From positions 2,170,001 through 2,234,000 of the forward strand of contig NW_027480467.1 of the NCBI RefSeq assembly GCF_051401765.1: a stretch of 64,000 nt of DNA. The letters run 5' to 3'. How positions within the stretch are numbered: position 1 is the stretch's first letter; the number at the start of each line of letters is the position of its first letter. The stretch comes from Calliopsis andreniformis (Eukaryota > Arthropoda > Insecta > Hymenoptera > Andrenidae). Under the pieces are notes generated by a model that searched no databases, was not told the origin of the DNA, and worked only from the letters and a program-made list of their open reading frames with translations. This document shows, piece by piece, positions 52,212 through 64,000 of the stretch. Made by a program: the position numbers and the translations under genes.

Positions 52212-55200
52212 CTTCAATCCTCAATACTCAATCTTCGATCCTCAACCCTCAACCCTCAATCCTCAATCATCAACCCTCAGTCATGAATACTCAATCTTCA
52301 ATACTCAATCCTCAATCCTCAATCCTCAATTCTCAATCCTCAGTCCTCAATCCTCAATCGCCAATCCTCAATCCTCAATCCTCAATCATCGATCCTCAAT
52401 CCTCAATCCTCAGTCCTCAATCCACAATCATCAATCCTCAATCTACAATACTCAATCCTCAATCCTCAATCCTCAATCCTCAATCCTCAATCCTCAATAC
52501 TCAATCTTCAATCCTCAATCCTCAATCCTAAATCCTCAATCCTCAATCCTCAGTCATCAATCCTCAATCTTCAATACTCAATCGTCAATCCTCAGTCCTC
52601 AATTCTCAATCCTCAATCCTCGTTCCTCATACCTCAATCCTCAACCCTCAGTCCTCATCCTCAATTCTCAATTCTCCATCCTCAAACCTCAATCTTCAAT
52701 CCTCAATACTCAATCCTCAATCCTCAATACTCAACCATCAACTCTCAATTCTCAATACTCAATAGAATATCCTGAATTCTCAGTATTCAATACTCAAACC
52801 TCAACCCTCAACCCTCAGCCCTCATCCTCCAGCCTCAATCCTCAATCCTCAAACCTCAATCTTCAATCCTCAATACTCAATCTTCAATTCTCAATCCACA
52901 ATCCTCAACCCTCAATCCCAATCCTCAATCTTCAATCCTCAATCCTCAATTCTCAATCCTCAATCCTGAATCCTCAATCATCAATCCTCAATCCTCAACC
53001 CTCAATCCTCAATCCTCAATCTTCAATCCTCAATCTTCAGTCCTCAATCCTCAATCCTCAATCCTCAATCCTCAATCCTCAATCACCAATCCTCAATCTT
53101 CAATCCTCAATACTGAATCCTCAATCCTCAATCCTCAATAGTCAATCTCCAATCTTCAATCCTCAATCCTCAATCCTCAATCCACAATCTTCAATCCTCA
53201 ATCCTCAATCCTCAATCATCAATACTCAATCCTCAATCCTCAATCCTCAATCCCCAACCCTCAATCCTCAGTCCTCAAACCTCAATCCCCAATCCTCAAT
53301 CATCAATCCTCAATCTTCAATACTCAATCCACAATCCTCAATCCTCAATCCTCAATACTCAACCATCAATCCTCAATTCTCAATACTCAATAGAATATCC
53401 TGAATTCTCAGTATTCAATACTTAAACCTCAATCCTCAATCCTCAGCCCTCATCCTCCATCCTCAATCCTCAATCCTCAAACCTCAATCTTCAATCCTCA
53501 ATACTCAATCTTCGATCCTCAATCCTCAACCCTCAATCCTCAATCCTCAATCCTCAGTCATGAATACTCAATCATCAATACTCAATCCTCAATCCTCAAT
53601 CCTCAATCCTCAACCCTCAATCCTCAATCCTCAATCTTCAATCATCAATACTCAATCTTCAATGCTCAATCCTCAATCCTCAATCCTCAATCCTCAATCC
53701 TCAATATTCAATACACAACCCTCAAACATCAATCCTCAATACTCAATCATCAATCCCCAGCCATCATCCTCAATCGTCAATCCTCGTTCCTCAATCCTCA
53801 TTCTTCAGTCCTCAATACCCAATCCTCAATCTTCAACCCTCAATCCTGAATCCTCAATTCTCAATCCTCAATCCTCAGTCCTCAGTCCTCAAACCTCAGT
53901 CCTCAAACCTCAGCCATCATCCTCAATCGTCAATCCTCGTTCCTCAATCCTCAATCCTCAATCCTCAATCCTCAAAGGTCAATCTCCAATCCTAGATCCT
54001 CAATCCTCAATCCTCAATCCTTAATCCTCAATCTTCAATCCTCAATCCTCAATACTCAATCCTCAATCCTCAATCCTCAATCCTCAATTCTCAATCCTCA
54101 ATCCTCAGTCCTCAGTCCTCAAACCGCAGTCCTCAAACCTCAGCCATCATCCTCAATCGTCAATCCTCGTTCCTCAATCCTCAATCCTCAATCTTCAATA
54201 CTCCATACTCAATCTTCAATCCTCAATCCTCAATTGACTATCCTCAATCCTCAATCCTCAGTCGTCAATCCTCAATCTTCAATACTCAATCCTCAATCAT
54301 CAATCCTCAATCATCAATCCTCAATCCTCATTCCTCAAACCTCAATCCTCAACCCTCAATCCTCATTCTCAATTCTCAATTCTTAATCCTCAATCCTCAA
54401 TCCTCAATCTTCAATCCTCAATAATCAATCCTCAATACTCAGTCTTCAATCCTCAATCCTCAATCCTCAGTCCGCAAACCTCAATCAACAATCCTCAATA
54501 TTCAATACTCAATCCTCAATACTCAATCCTCAATCTTCAATCCTCAATAATCAATCCTCAATACTCAGTCTTCAATCCTCAATCCTCAATCCTCAATCCT
54601 CAGTCCGCAAACCTCAATCATCAATCCTCAATATTCAATACTCAATCCTCAAGACTCAACCCTCAATCCTCAATCCTCAATCCTCAAGAGTCAACCCTCA
54701 ATCCTCAATCCTCAAACCTCAATTCTCAGTCCTCGAACCTCAATCCCGAATCCTCAACACTGAATCCTCAATCTTCAGCCCTCAGTCCTCAACAATCAAT
54801 TGTCAATCCTCAATCCTCAATAGAATATCCTCAATTCACAGTTTTCAATACTCAATCACCATTCTTCAATCTTCAAATCTCAAACCACAAACATCAATTC
54901 TCATCACTCAGCCCTCAACACTCAGTCCTCAATCTTCAATCCTCAATCCTCAATCCTCAATCTTCAATCCTCAACACACAATATTCAATCCTCAATCCTC
55001 AATTCTCAGTCCCCAATACTCAATCCTCAATCGTCAATCCTCAATCCTCAATACTCAATCTTCAATCCTCAATCCTCAATCCTCAATCCTCAATCCTCAA
55101 TCCTCAGTCCTCAGTCCTCAAACCTCAGTCCTCAAACCTCAGCCATCATCCTCTATCGTCAATCCTCGTTCCTCAATCATCAATCCTCAATCCTCAATCC

Positions 55201-55637
55201 TCAAAGGTCAATCTCCAATCCTAGATCCTCAATCCCCAATCCTCAATCCTTAATCCTCAATCTTCAATCCTCAATCCTCAATACTCGATCCTCAATACTC
55301 AATCTCCAATCCTCAATTCTCAATCCTCAATCCTCAGTCCTCAGTCCTCAAACCTCAGTCCTCAAACCTCAGCCATCATCCTCAATCGTCAATCCTCGTT
55401 CCTCAATCCTCAATCCTCAATCTTCAATACTCCATACTCAATCTTCAATCCTCAATCCTCAATTATCAATCCTCAATCCTCAATCCTCAGTCGTCAATCC
55501 TCAATCTTCAATACTCAATCCTCAATCATCAATCCTCAACCGTCAATCCTCAATCCTCATTCCGCAAACCTGAATCCTCAACCCTCAATCCTCATTCTCA
55601 ATTCTCAATTCTTAATCCTCAATCCTCAATCCTCAAT
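52212..55637 (+). repeat. 3,426-bp tandem duplication in Y', copy 2
   Basis: Direct neighbour of copy 1. The run CTTCAATCCTCAATA leads into CTCAATCTTCGATCC at the internal junction and into ATCAATCCTCAATACTCAG at the right end, giving a clean duplication boundary. The G-to-A difference at 52886 removes a CpG. Confidence 0.9.
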
Positions 55638-58095
55638 CTTCAATCCTCAATAATCAATCCTCAATACTCAGTCTTCAATCCTCAATCCTCAATCCTCAAT
55701 CCTCAGTCCGCAATCCTGAATCATCAATCCTCAATATTCAATACTCAATCCTCAATCCTCAATCCTCAATCTTCAATCCTCCATACTCAACCTTCAATCC
55801 TCAATCCTCAATCATCAATCCTCAATCCTCAATCCTCAGTCCTCAATCCACAATCATCAATCCTCAATCTACAATACTCAATCCTCAATCCTCAATCCTC
55901 AATCCTCAATCCTCAATCCTCAATACTCAATCTTCAATCCTCAATCCTCAATCCTCAATCCTCAATCCTCAATCCTCAGTCATCAATCCTCAATCTTCAA
56001 TACTCAATCGTCAACCCTCAGTCCTCAATTCTCAATCCTCAATCCTCGTTCCTCAAACCTCAATCCTCAACCCTCAGTCCTCATCCTCAATTCTCAATTC
56101 TCAATCCTCAAACCTCAATCTTCAATCTTCAATACTCAATCCTCAATCCTCAATACTCAACCATCAACCCTCAATTCTCAATACTCAATAGAATATCCTG
56201 AATTCTCAGTATTCAATACTCAAACCTCTACCCTCAACCCTCAGCCCTCATCCTCCATCCTCAATCCTCAATCCTCAAACCTCAACCTTCAATCCTCAAT
56301 ACTCAATCTTCGATTCTCAATCCACAATCCTCAACCCTCAATCCCAATCCTCGATCTTCAATCCTCAATCCTCAATTCTCAATCCTCAATCCTCAATCCT
56401 CAATCATCAATCCTCAATCCTCAACCCTCAATCCTCAATCCTCAATCTTCAATCATCAATACTCAATCTTCAATTCTCAATTCTCAATCCTCAAACCTCA
56501 ATCTTCAATCCTCAATACTCAATCCTCAATCCTCAATACTCAACCATCAATCCTCAATTCTCAATACTCAATAAAATATCCTGAATTCTCAGTATTCAAT
56601 ACTCAAACCTCAACCCTCAACCCTCAGCCCTCATCCTCCATCCTCAATCCTCAATCCTCAAACCTCAATCTTCAATCCTCAATACTCAATCTTCGATTCT
56701 CAATCCTCAATCCTCAATCCTCAATCCCAATCCTCAATCTTCAGTCCTCAATCCTCAATCCTCAATCCTCAATCCTCAATCCTCAATCATCAATCCTCAA
56801 TCTTCAATCCTCAATACTGAATCCTCAATCCTCAATCCTCAATAGTCAATCTCCAATCTTCAATCCTCAATCCTCAATCCTTAATCCACAATCTTCAGTC
56901 CTCAATCCTCAATCCTCAATCATCAATACTCAATCCTCAATCCTCAATCCTCAATCCCCAACCCTCAATCCTCAGTCCTCAAACCTCAATCCCCAATCCT
57001 CAATCATCAATCCTCAATCTTCAATACTCAATCCACAATCCTCAATCCTCAATCCTCAATACTCAACCATCAATCCTCAATTCTCAATACTCAATAGAAT
57101 ATCCTGAATTCTCAGTATTCAATACTCAAACCTCAACGCTCAACCCTCAGCCCTCATCCTCCATCCTCAATCCACAATCCTCAAACCTCAACCTTCAATC
57201 CTCAATACTCAATCTTCGATTCTCAATCCTCAATCCTCAATCCTCAATCCCAACCCTCAATCTTCAATCCTCAATCCTCAATCCTCAATCCTCAATCCTC
57301 AATCCTCAATCCTCAATCATCAATCCTCAATCTTCAACACTCAATCCTCAATCCTCAATCCTCAATCTTCAATCCTCAATCCTAAATCCTCGATCCTCAA
57401 TCCTCAATCCTCAATCATCAATCCTCAATCTTCAACATACAATCCTCAATCCCCAATCCTCAATCCTCAATCCTCAATCCTCAATCCTCAATCTTCAATC
57501 CTCAATACCCTATCCTCTATCTTCAATCCTCAATCCCCAATCCTCAATCCTTAATCCTCAATCTTCAATCATCAATCCCCAGTCCGCAATCTTCAATCCT
57601 CAATGCTCAATCCTCAATCCTCAATCCTCAGTCATCAGTCCTCAATCCTCAATCCTCAAACCTGAATCCTCAACCGTCAGTCCTCGTCCTCAAACCTCAA
57701 TCCCGAATCCTCAATCCTGAATCGTCAACCTTCAGCCCTCAGTCCTCAAGAATCAATTGTCAATCCTCAGTCCTCATTAGAATATCCTCAATTCACAGTT
57801 TTCAGTACTCAATCCCCAATCTTCAATCTTCAAATCTCAGTCTACAAACATCAATTCGCATCACTCAAAACTCAACACTCAGTCCTCAATCTTCAGTCCT
57901 CAATCCTCAATCCTCAACCTTCAATCCTCAATACTCAATCTTCAATCCTCAATCCTCAATCCTCAATCCTCAGTCTTCAATCCTCAATCGCCAATCCTCA
58001 ATCCCCAATCCTCAATCTTCAATCCTCAGTCCTCAGTCCTCAATCATCAATACTCAATGATCAATCCTCAATACTCAACCTTCAATCCTCAACCC

Positions 58096-59810
58096 TCAAT
58101 CCTCAAACCACAACCCTCAATCCTCAATCATCAACCTTCAATCCTCAATACTCAATCTTCAATCCTCAATTCCCAATCGTCAATCGTCAATCCTCAATCC
58201 TCAATCCTCAATCCTCAATCCTCAGTCCTCAATCCACAATCATCAATCCTCAATCTTCAATACTCAATCCTCATTCCTCAATCCTCAATCCTCAATACTC
58301 GATCTTCAACCCTCAATCCTCAATCCTCAATCCTCAACCCTCATCCCTCATCCTCAATCCTCAATTCTGAATCCTCAAACCTCAACCTTCAATCCTCAAT
58401 ACTCAGTCTTCAATCCTCAATCCTCAATCCTCAGTCCCTTATCCGCAATCCTCAATTCTCAATCCTCAATCCTCAACCCTCAGCCCTCATCCTCAATCCT
58501 CAATCCTGAATCCTCAATCCTCAATCTTCAATCCTCAATACTCAGTCTTCAATCCTCAATCCTCAATCCTCAATCCTCAGTCCTCAATCCACAATCATCA
58601 ATACTCAATCTTCAATACTCAATCCTCAATCCTCAATCCTCAATCCTCAATTCTCAATCCTGAATCCTCAGTCCTCAGTCCTCAAACCTCAGTCCTCAAA
58701 CCTCAGCCATCATCCTCAATCGTCAATCCTCGTTCCTCAGTCCTCAATCCTCAATCTTCAATCCTCCATGCTCAATCTTCAATCCTCAAACCTCAATCAT
58801 CAATCCTCAATACTCAATCCTCAGTCATCAATTCTCAATCTTCAATACTCAATCCTCAATCATCAATCCTCAATCCTCAATGCTCAATCCTCATTCCTCA
58901 AACCTCAATCCTCAATACTCAACCATCAATCCTCAATTCTCTCTACTCAATAGAATATCCTGAATTCTCAGTATTCAATACTCAAACCTCAACGCTCAAC
59001 CCTCAGCCCTCATCCTCCATCCTCAATCCACAATCCTCAAACCTCAACCTTCAATCCTCAATACTCAATCTTCGATTCTCAATCCTCAATCCTCAATCCT
59101 CAATCCCAATCCTCAATCTTCAATCCTCAATCCTCAATCCTCAATCCTCAATCCTCAATCCTCAATCATCAATCCTCAATACCCTATCCTCAATCTTCAA
59201 TCCTCAATCCCCAATCCTCAATCCTTAATCCTCAATCTTCAATCATCAATCCCCAGTCCGCAATCTTCAATCCTCAATGCTCAATCCTCAATCCTCAATC
59301 CTCAGTCATCAGTCCTCAACCCTCAATCGTCAAACCTGAATCCTCAACCGTCAGTCCTCGTCCTCAAACCTCAATCCCGAATCCTCAATCCTGAATCGTC
59401 AACCTTCAGCCCTCAGTCCTCAACAATCAATTGTCAATCCTCAGTCCTCATTAGAATATCCTCAATTCACAGTTTTCAGTACTCAATCCCCAATCTTCAA
59501 TCTTCAAATCTCAGTCTACAAACATCAATTCGCATCACTCAAAACTCAACACTCAGTCCTCAATCTTCAGTCCTCAATCCTCAATCCTCAATCTTCAATC
59601 CTCAATACTCAATCTTCAATCCTCAATCCTCAATTCTCAATCCTCAGTCCTCAATCCTCAATCGCCAATCCTCAATCCCCAATCCTCAATCTTCAATCCT
59701 CAGTCCTCAGTCCTCAATCATCAATACTCAATGATCAATCCACAATACTCAACCTTCAATCCTCAACCCTCAATCCTCAAACCACAACCCTCAATCCTCA
59801 ATCATCAACC
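58096..59810 (+). repeat. Segment Z'
   Basis: Second copy of segment Z, with its short-tail head at 58953 and W-type type-B module at 59454. It is one heptamer shorter than Z. Confidence 0.85.
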
Positions 59811-62800
59811 TTCAATCCTCAATACTCAATCTTCAATCCTCAATTCCCAATCCTCAATCGTCAATCCTCAATCCTCAATCCTCAGTCATCAATCCTCAAT
59901 CTTCAATACTCAATCCTCAATTTTCAATCCTCAATCCTCAATCCTCAATCCTCAATCCTCAGTCCTCAATCCACAATCATCAATCCTCAATCTTCAATAC
60001 TCAATCCTGAATCCTCAATCCTCAATCCTCAGTACTCGATCTTCAACCCTCAATCCTCAATCCTCAATCCTCAACCCTCATCCCTCATCCTCAATCCTCA
60101 ATCCTGAATCCTCAAACCTCAATCTTCAATCCTCAATACTCAGTCTTCAAAGCTCAATCCTCAATCCTCAGTCCTCAATACTCAATCCTCAATTCTCAAT
60201 CCTCAATCCTCAACCCTCAGCCCTCATCCTCAATCCTCAATCCTGAATCCTCAATCCTCAATCTTCAATCCTCAATACTCAGTATTCAATCCTCAATCCT
60301 CAATCCTCAATCCTCAGACCTCAATCCACAATCATCAATCCTCAATCCTCAATCATCAACGTTCAATCCTCAATACTATCTCTTCAATCCTCAATACTCA
60401 ATCCTCAATATTCAACACACAACCATCAACCATCAGTTCTCAATACTCAACCATCAATCCTCAATTCTCAATACTCAATAGAATATCCTGAACTCTCATG
60501 ATTCAATACTCAATCCACAATATTCAATAATCAAATCTCGATCCTCAAACATCAATTCTCAACACTCAATCCTCAACAGTCGGTCCTCTCTCTTCAATCC
60601 TCCATCCTCAATCCTCTATCCCCAAGCGTCAATCCTCAATCCTCAATCCTCAACCCTCAATCATCAGTCCTCAAACCTCAATCCCGAATCCTCAATCCTG
60701 AATGCTCAATCTTCATCCCTCAGTCCGCAACAATCAATTGTCAATCCTCAATCCTCAATAGAATATCCTCAACTCACAGTTTTCAATACTGAACCCCAAT
60801 CTTCAGTCTTCAAATCTCAATCCCCAGACATCAATTCTCATCACTCAACCCTCAGCACTCAGTCCTCAACCTTCAATCCTCAATCCTGAATCCTCAATCT
60901 TCAATCCTCCATACTCAATCTTCAATCCTCAATCCTCAATCATCAATCCTCAATCCTCAATCCTCAGCCATCAACCCTCAATCTTCAATACTCAATCCTC
61001 AATCATCAATCCTCAATCCTCAATCCTCAATCCTCATTCCTCAAACCTCAATCCTCAACCCTCAGTCCTCATGCTCAATTCTCAATTCTTAATCCTCAAT
61101 CCTCAATCCACAATCTTCAATCCTCAATAATCAATCCTCGATACTCAGTCTTCAATCCTCAATCCTCAATCCTCAATCCTCCGTCCGCAATCCTCAATCA
61201 TCAATCCTCAATCTTAAATACTCAATCCTCAATCCTCAATCCTCAATCCTCAATACTCAATCTTCAATCCTCAATGCTCAATCCTCAATCCTCAATCCTC
61301 AATCCTTAATCCACAATCTTCAATCCTCAAACCTCAATCCTCAATCATCAATACTCAATCCTCAATCCTCAATCCTCAATACCCAACCCTCAATCCTCAG
61401 TCCTCAAACCTCAATCCCCAATCCTCAATCATCAATCCTCAGCCATCATCCTCAATCGTCAATCCTCGTTCCTCAATCCTCATTCTTCAGTCCTCAATAC
61501 CCAATCCTCAATCTTCAACCCTCAATCATCAATCCTCAATTCTCAATCCACAATCCTCAGTTCTCAGTCCTCAATCCTCAGTCCTCAAACCTCAGCCATC
61601 ATCCTCAATCGTCAATCCTCGTTCCTCAATCATCAATCCTCAATCCTCAATCCTCAATCCTCAGTCATGAATACTCAATCTTCAATACTCAATCCTCAAT
61701 CCTCAATCCTCAATCCTCAATCCTCAATCCTCAATCCCCAACCCTCAATCCTCAGTCCTCAAACCTCAATCCCCAATCCTCAATCATCAATCCTCAATCT
61801 TCAATACTCAATCCACAATCCTCAATCCTGAATCCTCAATACTCAACCATCAATCCTCAATTCTCAATACTCAATAGAATATCCTGAATTCTCAGTATTC
61901 AATACTTAAACCTCAATCCTCAATCCTCAGCCCTCACCCTCCATCCTCAATCCTCAATCCTCAAACCTCAATCTTCAATCCTCAATACTCAATCTTCGAT
62001 CCTCAACCCTCAACCCTCAAACCTCAATCCTCAACCCTCAGTCATGAATACTCAATCTTCAATACTCAATGCTCAATCCTCAATCCTCAATTCTCAATCC
62101 TCAGTCCTCAATCCTCAATCGCCAATCCTCAATCCCCAATCCTCAATCTTCAATTCTCAGTCCTCAATCCTCAATCATCAATACTCAATGTTCAATCCTC
62201 AATACTCAACCTTCAATCCTCAACCCTCAATCCTTAATCCGCTATCCTCAACCCTCAATCATCAACTTTCAATCCTCAATACTCAATCTTCAATCCTCAA
62301 TTCCCAATCCTCAATCGTCAATCCTCATTCTTCAATCCTCAATACCCAATCCTCAATCCTCAATCCTCAATCCGCCATCCTCAATTCTCAATCCTCAATC
62401 CTCAGTCCTCAGTCCTCAAACCTCAATCCTCAACCATCAGCCCTCATTCTCAATCCTCAATACTGAAACCTCAATCCTCAATCTTCAATCCTCAATACTC
62501 AGTCTTCAACCATCAATCCTCAATCCTCAATCCTCAATCCTCAATCCTCAGTCATCAATCCTCAATCCTCAATCATCAACCTTCAATCCTCAATACTCAA
62601 TCTTCAATCCTCAATACTCAATCCACAATAGTCAATTCTCATTCTTCAAACCTCAATACCCAATCCTCAATCCTCAATCCTCAATCCTCAATCCTCAATC
62701 CTCCATCCTCAATTCTCAATCCTCTATCCTCTGTCCTCAGTCCTCAAACCTCAACCCTCAACCCTCAGCCCTCATCCTCAATCCTCAATCCTGAATCCTC

Positions 62801-64000
62801 ATTCCTCAATCTTCAATCTCCTATCCTAGATCCTCAATCCCCAATACTCTATCCTTAATCCTCAATATTCAATCCTCTATCCCCAGTCCACAATCTTCAA
62901 TCCCCAAAGCTCAATAATCAATCCTCAATCCTCAGGCCTCAATCGTCAATCATCAGTCCACAATCTTCAATACTTAATCCTCAATCCTCAATCCTCAATC
63001 CTCAATCCTCAATCCTCAATCATCCATCCTGAATCTTCAATACTCAATCCTCAATCCTCAATACTCAAGCCTCAATCCTCAATCCTCAATCTTCAATCCT
63101 GAATACTCAATCTTCTATCCTCTATCCTCAATTCTCAATCCTCAATCCTCAATCATCAGTCTTCAATCCTCAATACTCAATCTTCAATCCTCAATCCTCA
63201 ATCCTCAATCCTCAATCCCCATTCTTCAATCCTCAATACCCAATCCTCAATCTTCGATCCTCAATCCCCAATCCTCTATCCTTAATCCTCAATCTTTAAT
63301 CCTCAATCCCAAGTCCACAATCTTCAATCCTCAATGCTCAATCCTCAATCCTCAATCCTCAGTCATCAGTCCTCAGTCCTCAATCCTCAAACCTCAATCC
63401 TCAACAGTCAGTCCTCGTCCTCAAACCTCAATCCCGAATCCTCAACCCTGAATCGTCAATCTTCAGGCCTCAGTCCTCAACAATCAATTGTCAATCCTCA
63501 GTCCTCATTAGAATATCCTCAATTCACAGTTTTCAGTACTCAATCCCCAATCTTCAATCTTCAAATCTCAGTCTACAAACATCAATTCGCATCACTCAAC
63601 ACTCAACACTCAGTCCTCAATCCTCATTGCTCAAACGTCAATCCTCAGCCCTCAGTCCCCATCCTCAATTCTCAATTCTCAATCCTCAATCCTCAATACT
63701 CAATCTTCAATCCTCAATAATCAACCTCCTATCCTAGATCCTCAATCCCCAATACTCTATCCTTAATCCTCAATATTCAATCCTCTATCCCCAGTCCACA
63801 ATCTTCAATCCCCAAAGCTCAATAATCAATCCTCAATCCTCAGTCCTCAATCGTCAATCATCAGTCCACAATCTTCAATACTCAATCCTCAATCCTCAAT
63901 CCTCAATCCTCAATCCTCAATCCTCAATCCTCAATCATCCATTCTGAATCTTCAATACTCAATCCTCAATCCTCAATCCTCAATCCTCACTCGTCAATCC
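59811..64000 (+). repeat. Segment W' (truncated by the window)
   Basis: Beginning of W in super-repeat copy 2. It contains the A2-B pair at 60481 and 60761 (280 bp apart), a short-tail head at 61877 and a type-B module at 63511. It aligns with 25564-29746 at an offset of 34,247 and later 34,254 bp. The extra heptamer lies near 62690 and changes the + reading frame there without altering the repeat. Confidence 0.85.

Larger units (their letters stand above)
45776..58095 (+). repeat. Segment Y' (expanded)
   Basis: Starts as a copy of Y at an offset of 40,836 bp from 4940 and ends aligned with the end of Y copy 2 at 34,254 bp. It has no 1,144-bp duplication but has an extra stretch of about 455 bp near 48880-49335 and an internal 3,426-bp tandem duplication. 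This makes it about 12.3 kb against 9.45 kb for Y. Confidence 0.8.
1..64000 (+). repeat. Heptanucleotide satellite array, unit CTCAATC
   Basis: The whole window is built from a 7-bp unit, CTCAATC on the + strand and GATTGAG on the - strand. I found no inverted segment and no interruption by other sequence. Common variant units are TTCAATC, ATCAATC, CTCAATA, CTCAGTC, CTCAACC, CTCAAAC, CTCATTC and CACAATC. Pure runs are mostly two to seven units. Occasional 6-mers (CTCATC, and the step in AATCCCAATCC) shift the register. G is rare on the + strand, so strand composition is extremely skewed. Stretches without a gene therefore hold only this satellite. Such arrays are normally heterochromatic and non-coding in eukaryotes; the species and chromosomal location cannot be read from the sequence. 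Confidence 0.98.
42150..64000 (+). repeat. Super-repeat copy 2, cut by the window end
   Basis: This is the second occurrence of the X-Y-Z-W order. It runs to the last base: the final ACTCGTCAATCC at 63989 corresponds to 29735. It has one Y-type segment rather than two, but that segment carries its own 3,426-bp tandem duplication, so the two super-repeat copies were expanded independently after they separated. Confidence 0.8.

Noticed and set aside
1..64000. Genes on the - strand
   Set aside because: The - strand unit GATTGAG contains TGA, which falls in every frame within 21 bases, so the strand is closed throughout.
1..64000. CRISPR array, because of short regular repeats
   Set aside because: No unique spacers, and the repeat is 7 bp and contiguous. 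No cas-like genes are present.

Overview
This window is one uninterrupted block of satellite DNA. Essentially all 64,000 bases are a head-to-tail array of a 7-bp unit, CTCAATC on the + strand (GATTGAG on the - strand), always in the same orientation. I see no gene, rRNA, tRNA, transposon, CRISPR array, promoter or unique-sequence island. The array suggests eukaryotic constitutive heterochromatin (pericentromeric, subtelomeric or sex/B-chromosome type). I do not recognise this heptamer as the satellite of any particular species. The long + strand reading frames exist only because the heptamer has no stop in any + frame; they encode rotations of the peptide NPQSSIL and are not genes.

The array has several levels of organisation. 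(1) The heptamer, mostly as short pure runs broken by recurring variants (TTCAATC, ATCAATC, CTCAATA, CTCAGTC, CTCAACC, CTCAAAC). (2) A 106-bp module made of about 15 strongly diverged heptamers, beginning GAATATCCT. Its head occurs 71 times with three kinds of continuation. (3) Kilobase tandem duplications: 9,451 bp (4940-14390 and 14391-23841), 7,728 bp (25564-33291 and a rearranged copy 33292-40740), 3,426 bp (48786-52211 and 52212-55637) and 1,144 bp (inside each 9.45-kb copy). (4) A super-repeat with an offset of 39,910 bp at its start: the order X-Y-Z-W beginning at 2240 starts again at 42150 and runs off the right edge.

Left to right: 1-2239 is a mosaic of fragments also found further right. 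2240-4939 is segment X. 4940-23841 is segment Y twice. 23842-25563 is segment Z. 25564-40740 is segment W twice, the second copy with a 635-bp loss and a replaced patch. 40741-42149 is an older, more diverged tail. 42150-45775 is X', 45776-58095 is Y' with an internal 3.4-kb duplication, 58096-59810 is Z', and 59811-64000 is the beginning of W'.

Copies within the young duplications differ at only a few bases by eye, so they are either very recent or partly an assembly product. All alignments here were made by eye; breakpoints are good to about 10-20 bp, because the heptamer background makes exact junctions ambiguous.
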